Assembly (NCBI RefSeq): GCF_036689815.1
Contig: NZ_JBAHUR010000002.1
Coordinates: 186,001 to 250,000, forward strand
Direction: 5' to 3'
DNA: 64,000 bases
Source: Magnetovibrio sp. PR-2
GTDB lineage: Bacteria; Pseudomonadota; Alphaproteobacteria; Rhodospirillales; Magnetovibrionaceae
Positions within the stretch are counted from its first letter, which is position 1. Each line of letters begins with the position of its first letter. Position numbers and translations under genes: made by a program. Shown in pieces: positions 34,661 through 43,871 of this stretch. The notes under the pieces were generated by a model. That model was not told the origin of the DNA. It worked only from the letters and a program-made list of their open reading frames with translations, and made no database searches.

Positions 34661-35737
34661 ATGTGCATGATGAGCCTATCGACACTCCAGACACCAACAC
34701 GTGGCGCGCCGCGGTCTAAGAAAAGCCATGATGCGATCTTGGCGGCGGCGTTAAGCTTGGCGGACAGTGGCGGGCCGCAGGCCTTGACCATTGAAGCGGT
34801 GGCGCGCGAAGCCAAGGTCGGCAAACAAACCATTTACCGCTGGTGGCCCTCGCGCATTGAATTGCTGATTGAGGTTTACGACACCCTCGCCCCCATCGGC
34901 CAAAAGCTGATCGTCAAACGCGCGTTCAAAGATGTCTTGATGACCTTGTTCGAGGTCTATTTGGGCGGCCCCGCAGGTGAACTGTTGGCGGCTATTGTAT
35001 CGTTGAGCCAGTCCTCCCCCGAAGCGAAACGCATCTTCGAAGAGAAGTTCTTAAACCCACGCCGAAACGGCCTGGCGCATTATTTGGAGTTGAGCGGCAC
35101 CATTCAACCGGGCCAAGCCCAAGAAGCGACCAACCTGGTCGTGGCGCAAATCTGGTTTGCCCTACTCACCGATCCGGCTCTGTTGGACGAAGACTACGCC
35201 GAACGCATATGCCGCACCTTGAAGGACTTCACAAAGACGGAAAAACTGCACATCCATGAAGGCTTCGTGCCCGGTTTCGCAGCCGAGATGATCCGCCTGC
35301 ACATGGATTATTATGCACCCCATTGGGGATTGGGCCAAAACTTCAAAACACACATCTTGCGGGATTTCACAGCATTGATGGACGTATTTGACGCAAACCG
35401 CGATCAGATCCTGACCCTACAAAACCAGAACGGGGACATCTTAGGCACACTGGTGGTCGAAGCCTCTACACAAGAAAGCGTGGACACCGCCCGTCTGCGT
35501 TTCTTTGTCATGAACGAACGAACCAAAGGCCAAGGCTGGGGCCATAAGATGATCGAACACGCCTTGGCAACCTGCAAGGCACGTGGACAAACCAAGCTTT
35601 GGCTGACCACATTCAACGGCCTGGAAGCCGCCAAATCGCTTTATGAACGTGCAGGCTTTCACCAAACCGAAGTCTATGCGCAAGACACCTGGAACGAAGG
35701 CACCGGCGAAGTGCGCTATGACTTGGCGTTGGATTGA
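34661..35737 (+). CDS. TetR-family regulator fused to a GNAT acetyltransferase domain
   Basis: The 358-residue protein has an N-terminal TetR DNA-binding domain (about 20-70; IEAVAREAKVGKQTIYRWWPSR is the recognition region), a TetR-type helical ligand/dimerisation domain (about 75-195), and a C-terminal GNAT domain (about 235-358) with GQGWGHKMIEHALATCKARG and SLYERAGFHQTEVY. The two halves are in one uninterrupted frame. The combination may couple ligand sensing with acetylation, or the GNAT part may be a sensor. Starts at 34667 or 34670 are also possible; no clear ribosome-binding site is seen. The palindrome just upstream suggests autoregulation. Confidence 0.85.
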   Translation: MCMMSLSTLQTPTRGAPRSKKSHDAILAAALSLADSGGPQALTIEAVAREAKVGKQTIYRWWPSRIELLIEVYDTLAPIGQKLIVKRAFKDVLMTLFEVYLGGPAGELLAAIVSLSQSSPEAKRIFEEKFLNPRRNGLAHYLELSGTIQPGQAQEATNLVVAQIWFALLTDPALLDEDYAERICRTLKDFTKTEKLHIHEGFVPGFAAEMIRLHMDYYAPHWGLGQNFKTHILRDFTALMDVFDANRDQILTLQNQNGDILGTLVVEASTQESVDTARLRFFVMNERTKGQGWGHKMIEHALATCKARGQTKLWLTTFNGLEAAKSLYERAGFHQTEVYAQDTWNEGTGEVRYDLALD

Positions 35738-35746
35738 ACCTACCGC

Positions 35747-36145
35747 TCAGTCCTGACACGCCTTATACGCATCTTGGTCCGAGCCCGTCATGTGGGGGAT
35801 CAGGCGGCTTTCGACCCAGCCGAGGATGGCTTGTAAGACTTCATCTCGAAAACCCATCATATCGTCTTGCCAAAGAGCCTTGATCTCTTCGGCGAGGATT
35901 TCGTGCTCTTTGACGTGTTCTTCCAATTGCGTTGAATTGTGTTTCTTGAAATACGCTTCTTCATCTTCGAAGTGTTTTTTGGTGTAGAGCAACAACGCAT
36001 CAAATGCGCCCCTGACAACGGTATCATCAGGATCATGCTCCACGGCTTCGAGCAGCAAGTCGGCGAGCACGACCAATTGCTTGTGTTGAGCGTCGATTTC
36101 AGAGTGATCGATTTCCAAAGTACTCGACCATTGAACGTGTGACAT
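35747..36145 (-). CDS. Bacteriohemerythrin
   Basis: Hemerythrins bind O2 at a non-haem di-iron centre and serve in oxygen storage, delivery or sensing. The 132-residue single-domain protein has all expected ligands: His21, His58, Glu62, His77, His81, His118 and Asp123, with His14 near the N-terminus. No signalling domain is attached, so it is a free cytoplasmic oxygen binder. It is convergent with the TetR-GNAT gene and lies just downstream of the kinase/receiver/EAL-like operon. Confidence 0.93.
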   Translation of the reverse strand: MSHVQWSSTLEIDHSEIDAQHKQLVVLADLLLEAVEHDPDDTVVRGAFDALLLYTKKHFEDEEAYFKKHNSTQLEEHVKEHEILAEEIKALWQDDMMGFRDEVLQAILGWVESRLIPHMTGSDQDAYKACQD

Positions 36146-36172
36146 AACAAGACCCTCCTAGATTTCCGCTTC

Positions 36173-37510
36173 TTATAGTTTTCGTGTGTAAAGATCGATC
36201 AGGGACAAAGGTTCCATCCCGGTGATGGTATCGATGGCGTCACTCAATGTGCTGCCGTCTAGATAGTCCACACCGGTTGCCATGGCCGACGTGTTGAGAC
36301 TTAGTGAGCGGATGTGGTGCACAAAGGTTTTCAGTTGATGCTTGTTGGCAGCTTCAACGAACTCATCCATGTCTTTGACGATTTTGCGCTCGGCCGCAAT
36401 GACGTCGTGTAGATCAAATCCAACCGCATGCAGACCGGCGGCGTGATAACCGTCGAACTTTCGACTTTCTATTGGAAACCCTGCCAAAACCGCGCGGCTG
36501 TGACTGCGCAATGGGCCGATGATCTCTGCTAGGCGGGAATCGGGAATGCCCGTCGGCAACCCGTGAAGCTCAAAAATCAAACGATCGCATACCTGCTCGG
36601 GCACATCGTTCAGCAATCCAAAATACGTCATGCGGTGATTGCGATTGCCCAAAGTTTCAAAGTGCACCGGCATGCAAATGATCGCCGCTATTTTGTTCTC
36701 CAGCAAATTGAGCTGCTCTTGGATCGCTTTTTTGGCCACGGCGATATCGATATGGGCCAAGGAGTTTGGATCAACGTCCGCCACTTTATTAAAATCAAAG
36801 GGTACCAGCGTTCCTTCAGCTGAAGAGAACACCGGCACGCAGGTGTACGTCGAAATCACATCGCGCTTTGCATTCCAAACCGGCTGGAACACAAAATCGA
36901 GTTCTTCTTCGAACCGCTCGCCATCTGAAATTTCGCCGTCACCAGGGTCAGCCTCAAGCTCTTCGAATTCTGCGACCATGGACTGAACGCTGGGCATGTC
37001 TTCGTACGAAGCTTTGCCGTCTTCTTTCACCAACATGGTTTTGACGGAAATGACACCTTGGGTATCCGCCTTCCCCAACAGGCGTTGCGCGATTTCTTCC
37101 ACGATCAAAGCCGTTTTTAGACGGGCTTTCTTTTGATCCACGCTGGTGAACACGATGACGTAGCGAAAGTCGGCATAGTTGGTGAAGATGTCCTGAGGCG
37201 ACAGACGGCGCTGGATCGCTTCTTTGATGATGGTCTCTATGGCCTCTTTATGGGCCGTGACGGCTTTCCCCAGCTTCTCTTCAATCTTTTGCAGGTTCAA
37301 CAGCTCAACGTTGCCGGCCATGATGGTCTTTTGCGCGGCAATGATTTTCGAAATTTTGTTTTCAAAAATCGCTTGGTTGGTTTCAAAAACATCAGGAGAC
37401 TTTTTTTTAGGGGGAGATTGTTTGCTTTCAACATGCGTGCCACCAGCTGCGCCTGCTTTTGGGCCAGCGCCGATAATGCGAAAGAGTTTATCGACGACGT
37501 TTTCCATCAT
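36173..37510 (-). CDS. Degenerate EAL-domain protein
   Basis: The 445-residue protein has a predicted coiled-coil N-terminal half (about 40-170) and a C-terminal region (about 200-445) with the outline of an EAL phosphodiesterase. The EAL motif and the expected catalytic acidic residues are not recognisable: FVFQPVWNAKRDVIST stands where active enzymes have the EAL strand, and FELHGLPTG where the ELTE motif belongs. It is probably a c-di-GMP-independent scaffold or a binding protein rather than an enzyme. It follows the receiver gene at 37552 by 41 bases and the kinase at 37977, suggesting a three-gene signalling operon. Confidence 0.7.
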   Translation of the reverse strand: MMENVVDKLFRIIGAGPKAGAAGGTHVESKQSPPKKKSPDVFETNQAIFENKISKIIAAQKTIMAGNVELLNLQKIEEKLGKAVTAHKEAIETIIKEAIQRRLSPQDIFTNYADFRYVIVFTSVDQKKARLKTALIVEEIAQRLLGKADTQGVISVKTMLVKEDGKASYEDMPSVQSMVAEFEELEADPGDGEISDGERFEEELDFVFQPVWNAKRDVISTYTCVPVFSSAEGTLVPFDFNKVADVDPNSLAHIDIAVAKKAIQEQLNLLENKIAAIICMPVHFETLGNRNHRMTYFGLLNDVPEQVCDRLIFELHGLPTGIPDSRLAEIIGPLRSHSRAVLAGFPIESRKFDGYHAAGLHAVGFDLHDVIAAERKIVKDMDEFVEAANKHQLKTFVHHIRSLSLNTSAMATGVDYLDGSTLSDAIDTITGMEPLSLIDLYTRKL

Positions 37511-37551
37511 GGTCTCAAACCCCAGTCTAACCTAGGTCTTGGTCTATACCA

Positions 37552-37920
37552 TCACGCCGCAATGCATGCCCGAACCTGAGCAATCAGCTCGCGCGCCGAA
37601 AACGGTTTCGACATCACACTGTGTGCTCCAAACTTTTTGGCAACTTCCAAAAAATCCAGATTCTTCATTCGACCACCCCCCGATATGGCGATGATTTTTG
37701 TATCGGGAAACTCTTTTTGAAGCTCGATAATGGTTTCTACGCCTTCTTTTTCCGGCATGATGATATCCGTGATCACCAACTCAGCCGGATCGGCACGCTG
37801 AGCGTTCAGGCCTTTGTTGCCATCGGATGCTTCCGAGACCTCATGCCCGTCAGACTCCAAAATCTCGCGCAGCGTAAAGCGCACAATTTCTTCGTCATCT
37901 ATGATCAATATTTTTACCAT
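37552..37920 (-). CDS. Single-domain response regulator (CheY-like)
   Basis: The 122-residue protein is a lone receiver domain with acidic residues near the N-terminus (IIDDEE), the phosphoacceptor Asp in LVITDIIMPEKEG, Ser in IAISGGG and Lys-Pro in MSKPFSAREL. It is the likely phosphorylation target of the histidine kinase 56 bases upstream. With no output domain it must act by protein contact, possibly with the degenerate EAL protein downstream. Confidence 0.9.
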   Translation of the reverse strand: MVKILIIDDEEIVRFTLREILESDGHEVSEASDGNKGLNAQRADPAELVITDIIMPEKEGVETIIELQKEFPDTKIIAISGGGRMKNLDFLEVAKKFGAHSVMSKPFSARELIAQVRACIAA

Positions 37921-37976
37921 TCATCTATCTCTTACTTCAGTATAGCGCGCCACGTCTGATTTATCAGACATAATTG

Positions 37977-40664
37977 TTAAGTTTCCTTACCCCCGTCAAC
38001 CAATGGTAAGTATATTTCGAAAACCGTGCCCTCACCCGGTGTGGAGCTTACTTTTATACCGCCTTGGCTCTTTTCAACAACGTTAAACACCAATGCCAAC
38101 CCCAGTCCTGTCCCTTGACCGACAACTTTGGTCGTGTAGAACGGGTCGAATATGCGTTCAAGTTTCTCTGCACTCATGCCTTCACCATTATCCTCGACCA
38201 AAATGCGGGCATAGTTGTGATGACGTTTGATTTGAGGCAAGGCCTGTTCAAGTTTCTCATTGGCGACAATGATGTCCAAAGTAATGCGTATTTTGCCGCC
38301 CGTTCCTTCTATGGCGTCAATGGAGTTCGAGACCATGTTGATCAAGACCGTATGGAACTCGGTTGGATCGCCGCGCGCCATTAGGGGTTCAGAGAAAAGT
38401 CGTCCCTCAAAATCGATGGTTGTTGGCACAGTCGATTTAAACAAATCGAAGGCTTCTTGCGCCACGACATTGAGATCGTAGGTTTCGTCGGGACGATCGG
38501 ATTTGTGCGAAAACGCCAAAATCTTCTCGACCAACTTTTTCGCCCGGATGCCAGCCTCGTGTATTTTTTCCAAACGCGTGCGCCCGCGGTGATCTTCGGG
38601 GAAATCATCAATGGTCATTTCACTGAGCGCGACGATGGGCAACATCAAGTTGTTGATGTCGTGCGCAATGCCGCCCGCCAATGTGCCCAAGCTTTCGGCC
38701 TTTTGCATTTGCCAGAGCTGTTGTTCGGCTTCTTGGCGTTCGGTGATGTCAAGCACCACACCTTGATAGTTTTTGACATTGCCGTGCTCATCCAAGATCG
38801 GCCAACTGCGTTCATCCACCCAGCGCACCTGCCCGTCACGGTCCACAAGACGGTAGCTGTATGTCTTCAATGCGCCTTCAGAAGGGTTTTGAGTGCTCCA
38901 TTTGGCTTGCACACCTTCCAGGTCTTGCTCATGAATCAAATCCGCATACGACACACCGCCACCGTAGAAATCTTCAGGGCTGTAGCCCCACTGACTGACA
39001 TTTTCAGACACATACTCGACGGCCCAGTTTTGTGTCGTCCCCCAAACAAAGGCCACTGCGGGGCTGCGGTTCACCACACTTTCCAGCTCATGCAATTTAG
39101 ACTGCGCCCGTTTTCGCGAGGCAATCGACCAAACGTAGTCTGCAAGGATTTGCAGGTTTTCGACGTCGGCGTCTGTGTAATGCGTCGCCTTGTTGCCAAC
39201 CCCCAAAAGCGCCACGATTTTCCCCGCTTCGAACATCGGTAAAGAGATCAAGCGTTCCAAATGGGCGTGGCCGTCCGGCAAACCTTTTTTATTTGGCGCC
39301 GTGGTGTAATCGTTGATCACCGTCGGTGCTAGATTGCGGAACGCATCAGCCCAGATGCCGGCTGCTGAAATTGGATAGTGCCCGTCCAACTCTTCCACAT
39401 GGCAATACGCCGCAAGGGTATGTTTCGACCAGGCGATCAACTGGATGGTTTCTTGATCGTCATTGATGAAGTGAAAAAACGAAATGGTCGAGTTGGTGAG
39501 GTTCTCACACCATTCCAATGCAGACTGCAGAAGTTCGGTTTCGTCCATCTCTTGTGCATCCAACGCCAACTGGGACATGGCGAGGTTGCGCAGATACTCC
39601 GCCTTTTGCTGCGTCACATCAGTCCCGGCACTTTGCACTTCGATCAATTCACCGTTCGCATTGAAAAATCCCCGGTTTGTCCAGGACGTCCAGATCAAAT
39701 CCCCCCGTGCGTTGATCGCCATATTTTCGTGTTCGATCACGGGATGCTCAGACGTAAAGTTCGCGATCATCTGGCGAAAGCCAATGTGTTCGTTCTGGGG
39801 CATCAGGTCGAAAACAGACATAACCTGCACGGCTTGGGGCGCAAATCCAAACGTGTCGGCGTAATACCGATTGGCATAGCTCAACTGGCCGTCAGGTTTA
39901 AAGCGGCAAATCATTTCAGGGTGATCGGAGATGATGGATTCGTATCGGGCTTCGCGATATTCCAAGCGGGAAAAAAAGCGCAAAGACACGCGATACAAAA
40001 TGAGTGACCCCAGAACAACCACGGCCAAACCGAGGGCATAGACCCATAACAATTCCCGAATAATCGGCGTGCGGATTTCGGCCAAATCGATTTTTGCGAC
40101 CAATCCCAAATCCAAGAGCTTAACCGGTTCAAAAGCCGCAATCACTTCAACGCCGCGATAATCCTGACCGATCATGGTGCCCGATTGACCGGATAAAGCG
40201 GCCTTCATGGGTTCGGCCACGCCTTGTTCCCAATTCACAATAGAACCCACGCCCGCAACTTTGTGGCGATGTTTGAGAAGAAAGACAATATTGTCGCCTT
40301 TAAGCTCGGCCAAGGTGAACTCGCCCGTCTCGCCAAAGCCTTCAAAGCGATTGTGAGCATCGATAATTTGGCTCAGAGTATGTTTTCGCCCCACATGTGT
40401 AGGCAGCCCGAATTGCTGGGCAAATGTTTTGTCATGTTGGGCAATGGCTTCGATGATGCGTGCGCGACTGGCGGCAAGTTCAATCAGGCGCTTTAAATGT
40501 GTGTTGACGCTTGACGTATAGTGCACATACGACGAAATACCGCCGATGCCCACAGCCGTGAGCAGCAAGACAGATACAAAAAGAATAAGCGTTTTCGAAG
40601 TGAGCTTCACAGCCGACACCCTTCCCCGAAGCGGTGTGATTAACGTTGATGTCTGGCTCATCAT
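37977..40664 (-). CDS. Multidomain sensor histidine kinase (PAS-GAF-PAS)
   Basis: The 895-residue kinase has a membrane helix near residues 25-50, a periplasmic sensor of about 155 residues, a second helix (about 208-228), a PAS domain (about 240-355), a GAF domain (about 370-530, with HYPISAAGIWADAFR), a second PAS domain with PAC (about 535-660), a HisKA-type domain with phosphoacceptor His in LAGGIAHDINNLM, and an HATPase with GTGLGLALVFNVVEKSQGG. It heads an operon with the receiver and degenerate EAL genes. The signal is unknown. Confidence 0.88.
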   Translation of the reverse strand: MMSQTSTLITPLRGRVSAVKLTSKTLILFVSVLLLTAVGIGGISSYVHYTSSVNTHLKRLIELAASRARIIEAIAQHDKTFAQQFGLPTHVGRKHTLSQIIDAHNRFEGFGETGEFTLAELKGDNIVFLLKHRHKVAGVGSIVNWEQGVAEPMKAALSGQSGTMIGQDYRGVEVIAAFEPVKLLDLGLVAKIDLAEIRTPIIRELLWVYALGLAVVVLGSLILYRVSLRFFSRLEYREARYESIISDHPEMICRFKPDGQLSYANRYYADTFGFAPQAVQVMSVFDLMPQNEHIGFRQMIANFTSEHPVIEHENMAINARGDLIWTSWTNRGFFNANGELIEVQSAGTDVTQQKAEYLRNLAMSQLALDAQEMDETELLQSALEWCENLTNSTISFFHFINDDQETIQLIAWSKHTLAAYCHVEELDGHYPISAAGIWADAFRNLAPTVINDYTTAPNKKGLPDGHAHLERLISLPMFEAGKIVALLGVGNKATHYTDADVENLQILADYVWSIASRKRAQSKLHELESVVNRSPAVAFVWGTTQNWAVEYVSENVSQWGYSPEDFYGGGVSYADLIHEQDLEGVQAKWSTQNPSEGALKTYSYRLVDRDGQVRWVDERSWPILDEHGNVKNYQGVVLDITERQEAEQQLWQMQKAESLGTLAGGIAHDINNLMLPIVALSEMTIDDFPEDHRGRTRLEKIHEAGIRAKKLVEKILAFSHKSDRPDETYDLNVVAQEAFDLFKSTVPTTIDFEGRLFSEPLMARGDPTEFHTVLINMVSNSIDAIEGTGGKIRITLDIIVANEKLEQALPQIKRHHNYARILVEDNGEGMSAEKLERIFDPFYTTKVVGQGTGLGLALVFNVVEKSQGGIKVSSTPGEGTVFEIYLPLVDGGKET

Positions 40665-40908
40665 CGTTTGAATTGGGGCCGATTTAGCGACTATTGATTC
40701 AAAAATTCTAGCTGAAATTTCATATGACCAACAGGAAAAAGCCCATTTTCATACCAAATAACACCGCCTCGCCCAGTTACATTCTGTTACACAAAAACCG
40801 CGATTAGACATCTCACTGTTACATAACGCCATTAGGTTGCACACCACAGGCCGCATCAAGCGGTGTCCGAATAACATCTTGAATTTATTTATAGACAAGA
40901 GGTCCCTC

Positions 40909-41358
40909 ATGAAAAACGTTGTCTTGGCTGCTGCTCTTGTGGCCACCACTTTGACCGGTTTTGGCGCTGTGGCGCCGGCATTAGCCGAAGAAACCAATCC
41001 GTCGATTGTCCACCGCAAAGCCACCTATTCCGTCGTTGGCGGCCATCTGCATTCTTTGAAAGCCATCTTGTTTTTGGGCGGACAAGGCGATGCGACGTAT
41101 CACGCCGAAAGCATCAAAGTCGCGTTCGAACACATGGGCAACGCTTACCCGGCTGGATCGGACAAAGGCGAAACCAAAGCCAAAGCCGAAATCTGGTCCA
41201 ACATGGACGACTTCAAGGCCAGGGGTAAAGACTCCTACGGTGCGACTGTCGCTTTGATCGAAGCCACCAAAGGCGGCGACAAAGCGGCCATGGCCGGGGC
41301 GTTTAAAAAGCTCGCCGGTACCTGCAAAGCTTGCCACAAAGAATACCGCGCAAAATAA
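40909..41358 (+). CDS. Cytochrome c' (class II c-type cytochrome)
   Basis: Cytochrome c' is a periplasmic four-helix haem protein that binds NO and may protect against it. The 149-residue precursor has a signal peptide ending APALA and a C-terminal haem-attachment motif CKACH (Cys139, Cys142, His143), the class II position. I chose the ATG at 40909, with AAGAGGT upstream, because it starts the signal peptide. It is followed 65 bases later by a cytochrome b561-family gene, a known pairing. Confidence 0.92.
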   Translation: MKNVVLAAALVATTLTGFGAVAPALAEETNPSIVHRKATYSVVGGHLHSLKAILFLGGQGDATYHAESIKVAFEHMGNAYPAGSDKGETKAKAEIWSNMDDFKARGKDSYGATVALIEATKGGDKAAMAGAFKKLAGTCKACHKEYRAK

Positions 41359-41374
41359 ACGCGTTTGGTTGGGT

Positions 41375-41399
41375 CCGGGGATGACGGTTTCATCCCCGG
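41375..41399 (+). terminator. Hairpin between cytochrome genes
   Basis: CCGGGGATGA and TCATCCCCGG form a perfect ten-base stem with a five-base loop. There is no T-run. It may reduce, but not abolish, read-through from the cytochrome c' gene to the cytochrome b gene. Confidence 0.65.
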
Positions 41400-41423
41400 C
41401 CTGACACGGAAAAGCCCCTGCCC

Positions 41424-42104
41424 ATGCCTGATTCCTCACACACTGCACCACAACACACCACCCCGGTCTGGGACGTCCCCACCCGCCTGTTTCATTGGTC
41501 CTTGGTGGCGATGATGGCGGCTGCGTTTCTCACCTATGAGTTTGCTGACATCAACATGACGTGGCACAAATGGAACGGCTATGGGCTGTTGACGTTGGTC
41601 GTCTATCGCGTGTTGTGGGGTGTGTTTGGGTCGAACACCGCCCGGTTCGCATCTTTTGTGCTTGGTCCCGGTGCCGTCCTGCGTTACCTCAAATCGCCTA
41701 CGCAGACCCTAGGGCACAATCCAGTCGGCGCACTGATGGTGCTGGCGCTGCTGTCCTTGATCTTGGTTCAAGGCAGCATGGGCCTGTTCACCACGGACGA
41801 AATCCTTGTCGAAGGCCCGCTGGTGCATTTGGTTTCCAGCGATTGGAGCAGCTTGGCCGGAACCATTCACCGCTTAGGATTTTACGTCATCGCCGGGTTC
41901 GCCGGCGTGCACGTCTTGGCCGCGTTGTTCTATTTGGTGGTGAAAAAAGAAAACCTGATCGGTGCCATGTTCAGCGGGCGAAAAGTGAACACCCATGTTC
42001 CGCCGGGCGAACGACTAAAGCCCGAATCCAGGCTCCGCGCTATTTTCCTGCTGGCCTTCTCTGGCGCACTGGTGTGGTTGAGCGTCAACGTCTGGACGCT
42101 CTAG
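41424..42104 (+). CDS. Cytochrome b561-family membrane protein
   Basis: The 226-residue protein is a diheme b-type cytochrome of the inner membrane with four core helices plus a C-terminal helix. Candidate haem histidines lie in TRLFHWSLVA, MTWHKWNGYG, AGTIHRLGFY and FAGVHVLAALF. Such proteins move electrons between the quinone pool and periplasmic c-type cytochromes, here probably the cytochrome c' encoded just upstream. The N-terminal tail is short and hydrophilic. Confidence 0.88.
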   Translation: MPDSSHTAPQHTTPVWDVPTRLFHWSLVAMMAAAFLTYEFADINMTWHKWNGYGLLTLVVYRVLWGVFGSNTARFASFVLGPGAVLRYLKSPTQTLGHNPVGALMVLALLSLILVQGSMGLFTTDEILVEGPLVHLVSSDWSSLAGTIHRLGFYVIAGFAGVHVLAALFYLVVKKENLIGAMFSGRKVNTHVPPGERLKPESRLRAIFLLAFSGALVWLSVNVWTL

Positions 42105-42187
42105 GCCCACCCTATTCTTCCTTGACATCTGGTGCGCTCTCCTTAACTTTTATTAATAAGTAAGACAATAATACGAGAGTGGACCTA

Positions 42188-42274
42188 ATGCATATCAGTC
42201 ACGCGCTAAGACGCGTCGTTCTTCTTGTGTGCGCCTTCGGCATTGTCTCTCGCTATAAGTTGAGATTTGCATGA
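42188..42274 (+). CDS. Possible 28-residue upstream open reading frame
   Basis: A small frame starts with ATG at 42188, preceded by a GAGAGTGG purine stretch, and ends with TGA at 42272-42274. Its stop overlaps the start of the following kinase gene as ATGA. The encoded peptide, opening MHISHALRRVV, has a hydrophobic centre. The kinase start lacks a good ribosome-binding site of its own, so translational coupling through this frame is possible. It may also be chance. Confidence 0.3.
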   Translation: MHISHALRRVVLLVCAFGIVSRYKLRFA

Positions 42275-43425
42275 ACGCAGACACCCTAAACGTCGATACA
42301 GAAAAGCTGCTGCAGATTGCCCATGAGCATTCGCCGGACGGCATCACCATTCTACGACCGGTCAGGGACGCACAAGGGGCTGTTGTCGATTTCACCTGGC
42401 TCTATCAAAACAAGACCGTTGCCCGCATGAACGGCACCGCCGCCAATAGCGTCATCGGCAAACGTTTGTTGGATCTCTTCCCCGGCCACACGGGCACGAT
42501 ATTTATGGAAAAATACATCCATGTTGCCGAGACCGGAACGACGTGCATCTTTGAAGAGGCCTACGAAGGCGAAAGCATCCCATCAAAAACCTGGTTTCGC
42601 ATCGTCGTCGTGCCAGCCGATGGCGATATTGCCATCATGGCCCAAGACATAACCCAGCAAAAAGAACTGGAATCCAATCTCACCGAAGCCCTAGCCGAGG
42701 CCAAGCGGGCAAACTTAGCAAAGTCCGAGTTTCTCGCCTCCATGAGCCATGATTTCCGTACACCGCTCAATGCGATGATGGGTTTTACCGATATGATGCG
42801 CCAACGCGCCTTCGGTCCACTCAACAACGAACACTATGAAGAATATATCGAAGATATACACTCCAGTGGCTCACTGTTGGTGAGCTTGGTCAACGACGTC
42901 TTGGATCTCTCCAAGATCGAAGCGGGCAATTATAAGTTAATCGAAGAAAGCGTCAGCCTCAGTGCACTTGTGCAAACGTGTGTGCGCCAAAACACCACCC
43001 AGGCACGGCTCAAGACCATCAACTTGGTCGAAGAAATCCCCGACGGGTTCCCGCATCTTCTTGGTGATGAACGGGCTTTGGTTCAGATCTGCAATAACCT
43101 GATCTCAAACGCCGTGCGTCACACCCCCAACAGCGGGATGGTCTCAATCTCAGCGAACTTACGACAAGACCAAAGCATCATCTTGCGTATTGTCGACACC
43201 GGAAGCGGCATGACACCAGATGAGCTTGAAGATGCGCTCAACCCTTTTGAGCCTGACAAAAGCAAAATCTCCAGACCCAACAAACAAACTGGATTGGGCC
43301 TGACCATCTGCAACCATTTGATGGACTTGTTCGGCGGTAAGATGAGCATCAACAGCACCCCAGATAAAGGCACGTCGGTCTGGCTGCGTTTCCCGGCGGA
43401 TCGCACGTTGGTGGCGGCGGGCTGA
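42271..43425 (+). CDS. Cytoplasmic PAS-type histidine kinase
   Basis: The 384-residue kinase has no membrane helix. A PAS domain (about 10-130, with SPDGITILRPV) precedes HisKA, with the phosphoacceptor His in FLASMSHDFRTPLNAMMGF, and an HATPase with N box ICNNLISNAVRH and G box QTGLGLTICNHLM. It probably senses an intracellular signal. No response regulator is encoded next to it. Confidence 0.88.
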   Translation: MNADTLNVDTEKLLQIAHEHSPDGITILRPVRDAQGAVVDFTWLYQNKTVARMNGTAANSVIGKRLLDLFPGHTGTIFMEKYIHVAETGTTCIFEEAYEGESIPSKTWFRIVVVPADGDIAIMAQDITQQKELESNLTEALAEAKRANLAKSEFLASMSHDFRTPLNAMMGFTDMMRQRAFGPLNNEHYEEYIEDIHSSGSLLVSLVNDVLDLSKIEAGNYKLIEESVSLSALVQTCVRQNTTQARLKTINLVEEIPDGFPHLLGDERALVQICNNLISNAVRHTPNSGMVSISANLRQDQSIILRIVDTGSGMTPDELEDALNPFEPDKSKISRPNKQTGLGLTICNHLMDLFGGKMSINSTPDKGTSVWLRFPADRTLVAAG

Positions 43426-43489
43426 ATCTCAAAAGTCCGTCTTGCAGCCCCCCGCTCCCAAGGGGAGAAGGAAGCACCCTTGCCTAGGG

Positions 43490-43699
43490 TTATTCCAAAC
43501 GGTCTTTGTTTTCATTCACATAGGCATGAAACTCACCGTGCTTAAGCCTAGTCTTATCCAGCTTAGCTTTTAGCTCATCACCCATTTTTTTGAGTTCATC
43601 ACGATTGGCTTCTGTCTGACGTTTACCAACTTTGCCTAAGTGATAATTCAATTCATGGTCTTCAGAAAAATTGACATATTCATGATCAGAAATGCTCAC
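43490..43699 (-). CDS. Small charged protein of unknown function
   Basis: I do not recognise this 69-residue protein. It is rich in Lys, Glu and Asp with predicted helices, opens MSISDHEYVNFSEDHELNY, and contains GKRQTEANRDELKKMG. There is no signal peptide or membrane helix. An AGGAG ribosome-binding site precedes the ATG, which supports it being real. It lies between the kinase gene and the ribosomal protein operon on the minus strand. Confidence 0.65.
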   Translation of the reverse strand: MSISDHEYVNFSEDHELNYHLGKVGKRQTEANRDELKKMGDELKAKLDKTRLKHGEFHAYVNENKDRLE

Positions 43700-43820
43700 T
43701 GTTTTATCTCCTCTTGAAGCATGGAGTGAGCATGATAGCGTTAGCCTGGATCAAAAATCAACTAAAAGTTGTTTATTGAGAGATATACCCTTAATGGGTT
43801 TTTGTGCTTTGTTCAGCAAC

Positions 43821-43852
43821 AAAAAAAGGCCGCTCCGAAGAGCGGCCTTTTT
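43821..43852 (-). terminator. Terminator of the rplM-rpsI operon
   Basis: AAAGGCCGCTC and GAGCGGCCTTT form an 11-base stem with a CGAA loop, followed on the minus strand by seven T residues. It lies 22 bases after the rpsI stop. Confidence 0.94.
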
Positions 43853-43871
43853 GTCTGTTCGATAAACGCTC

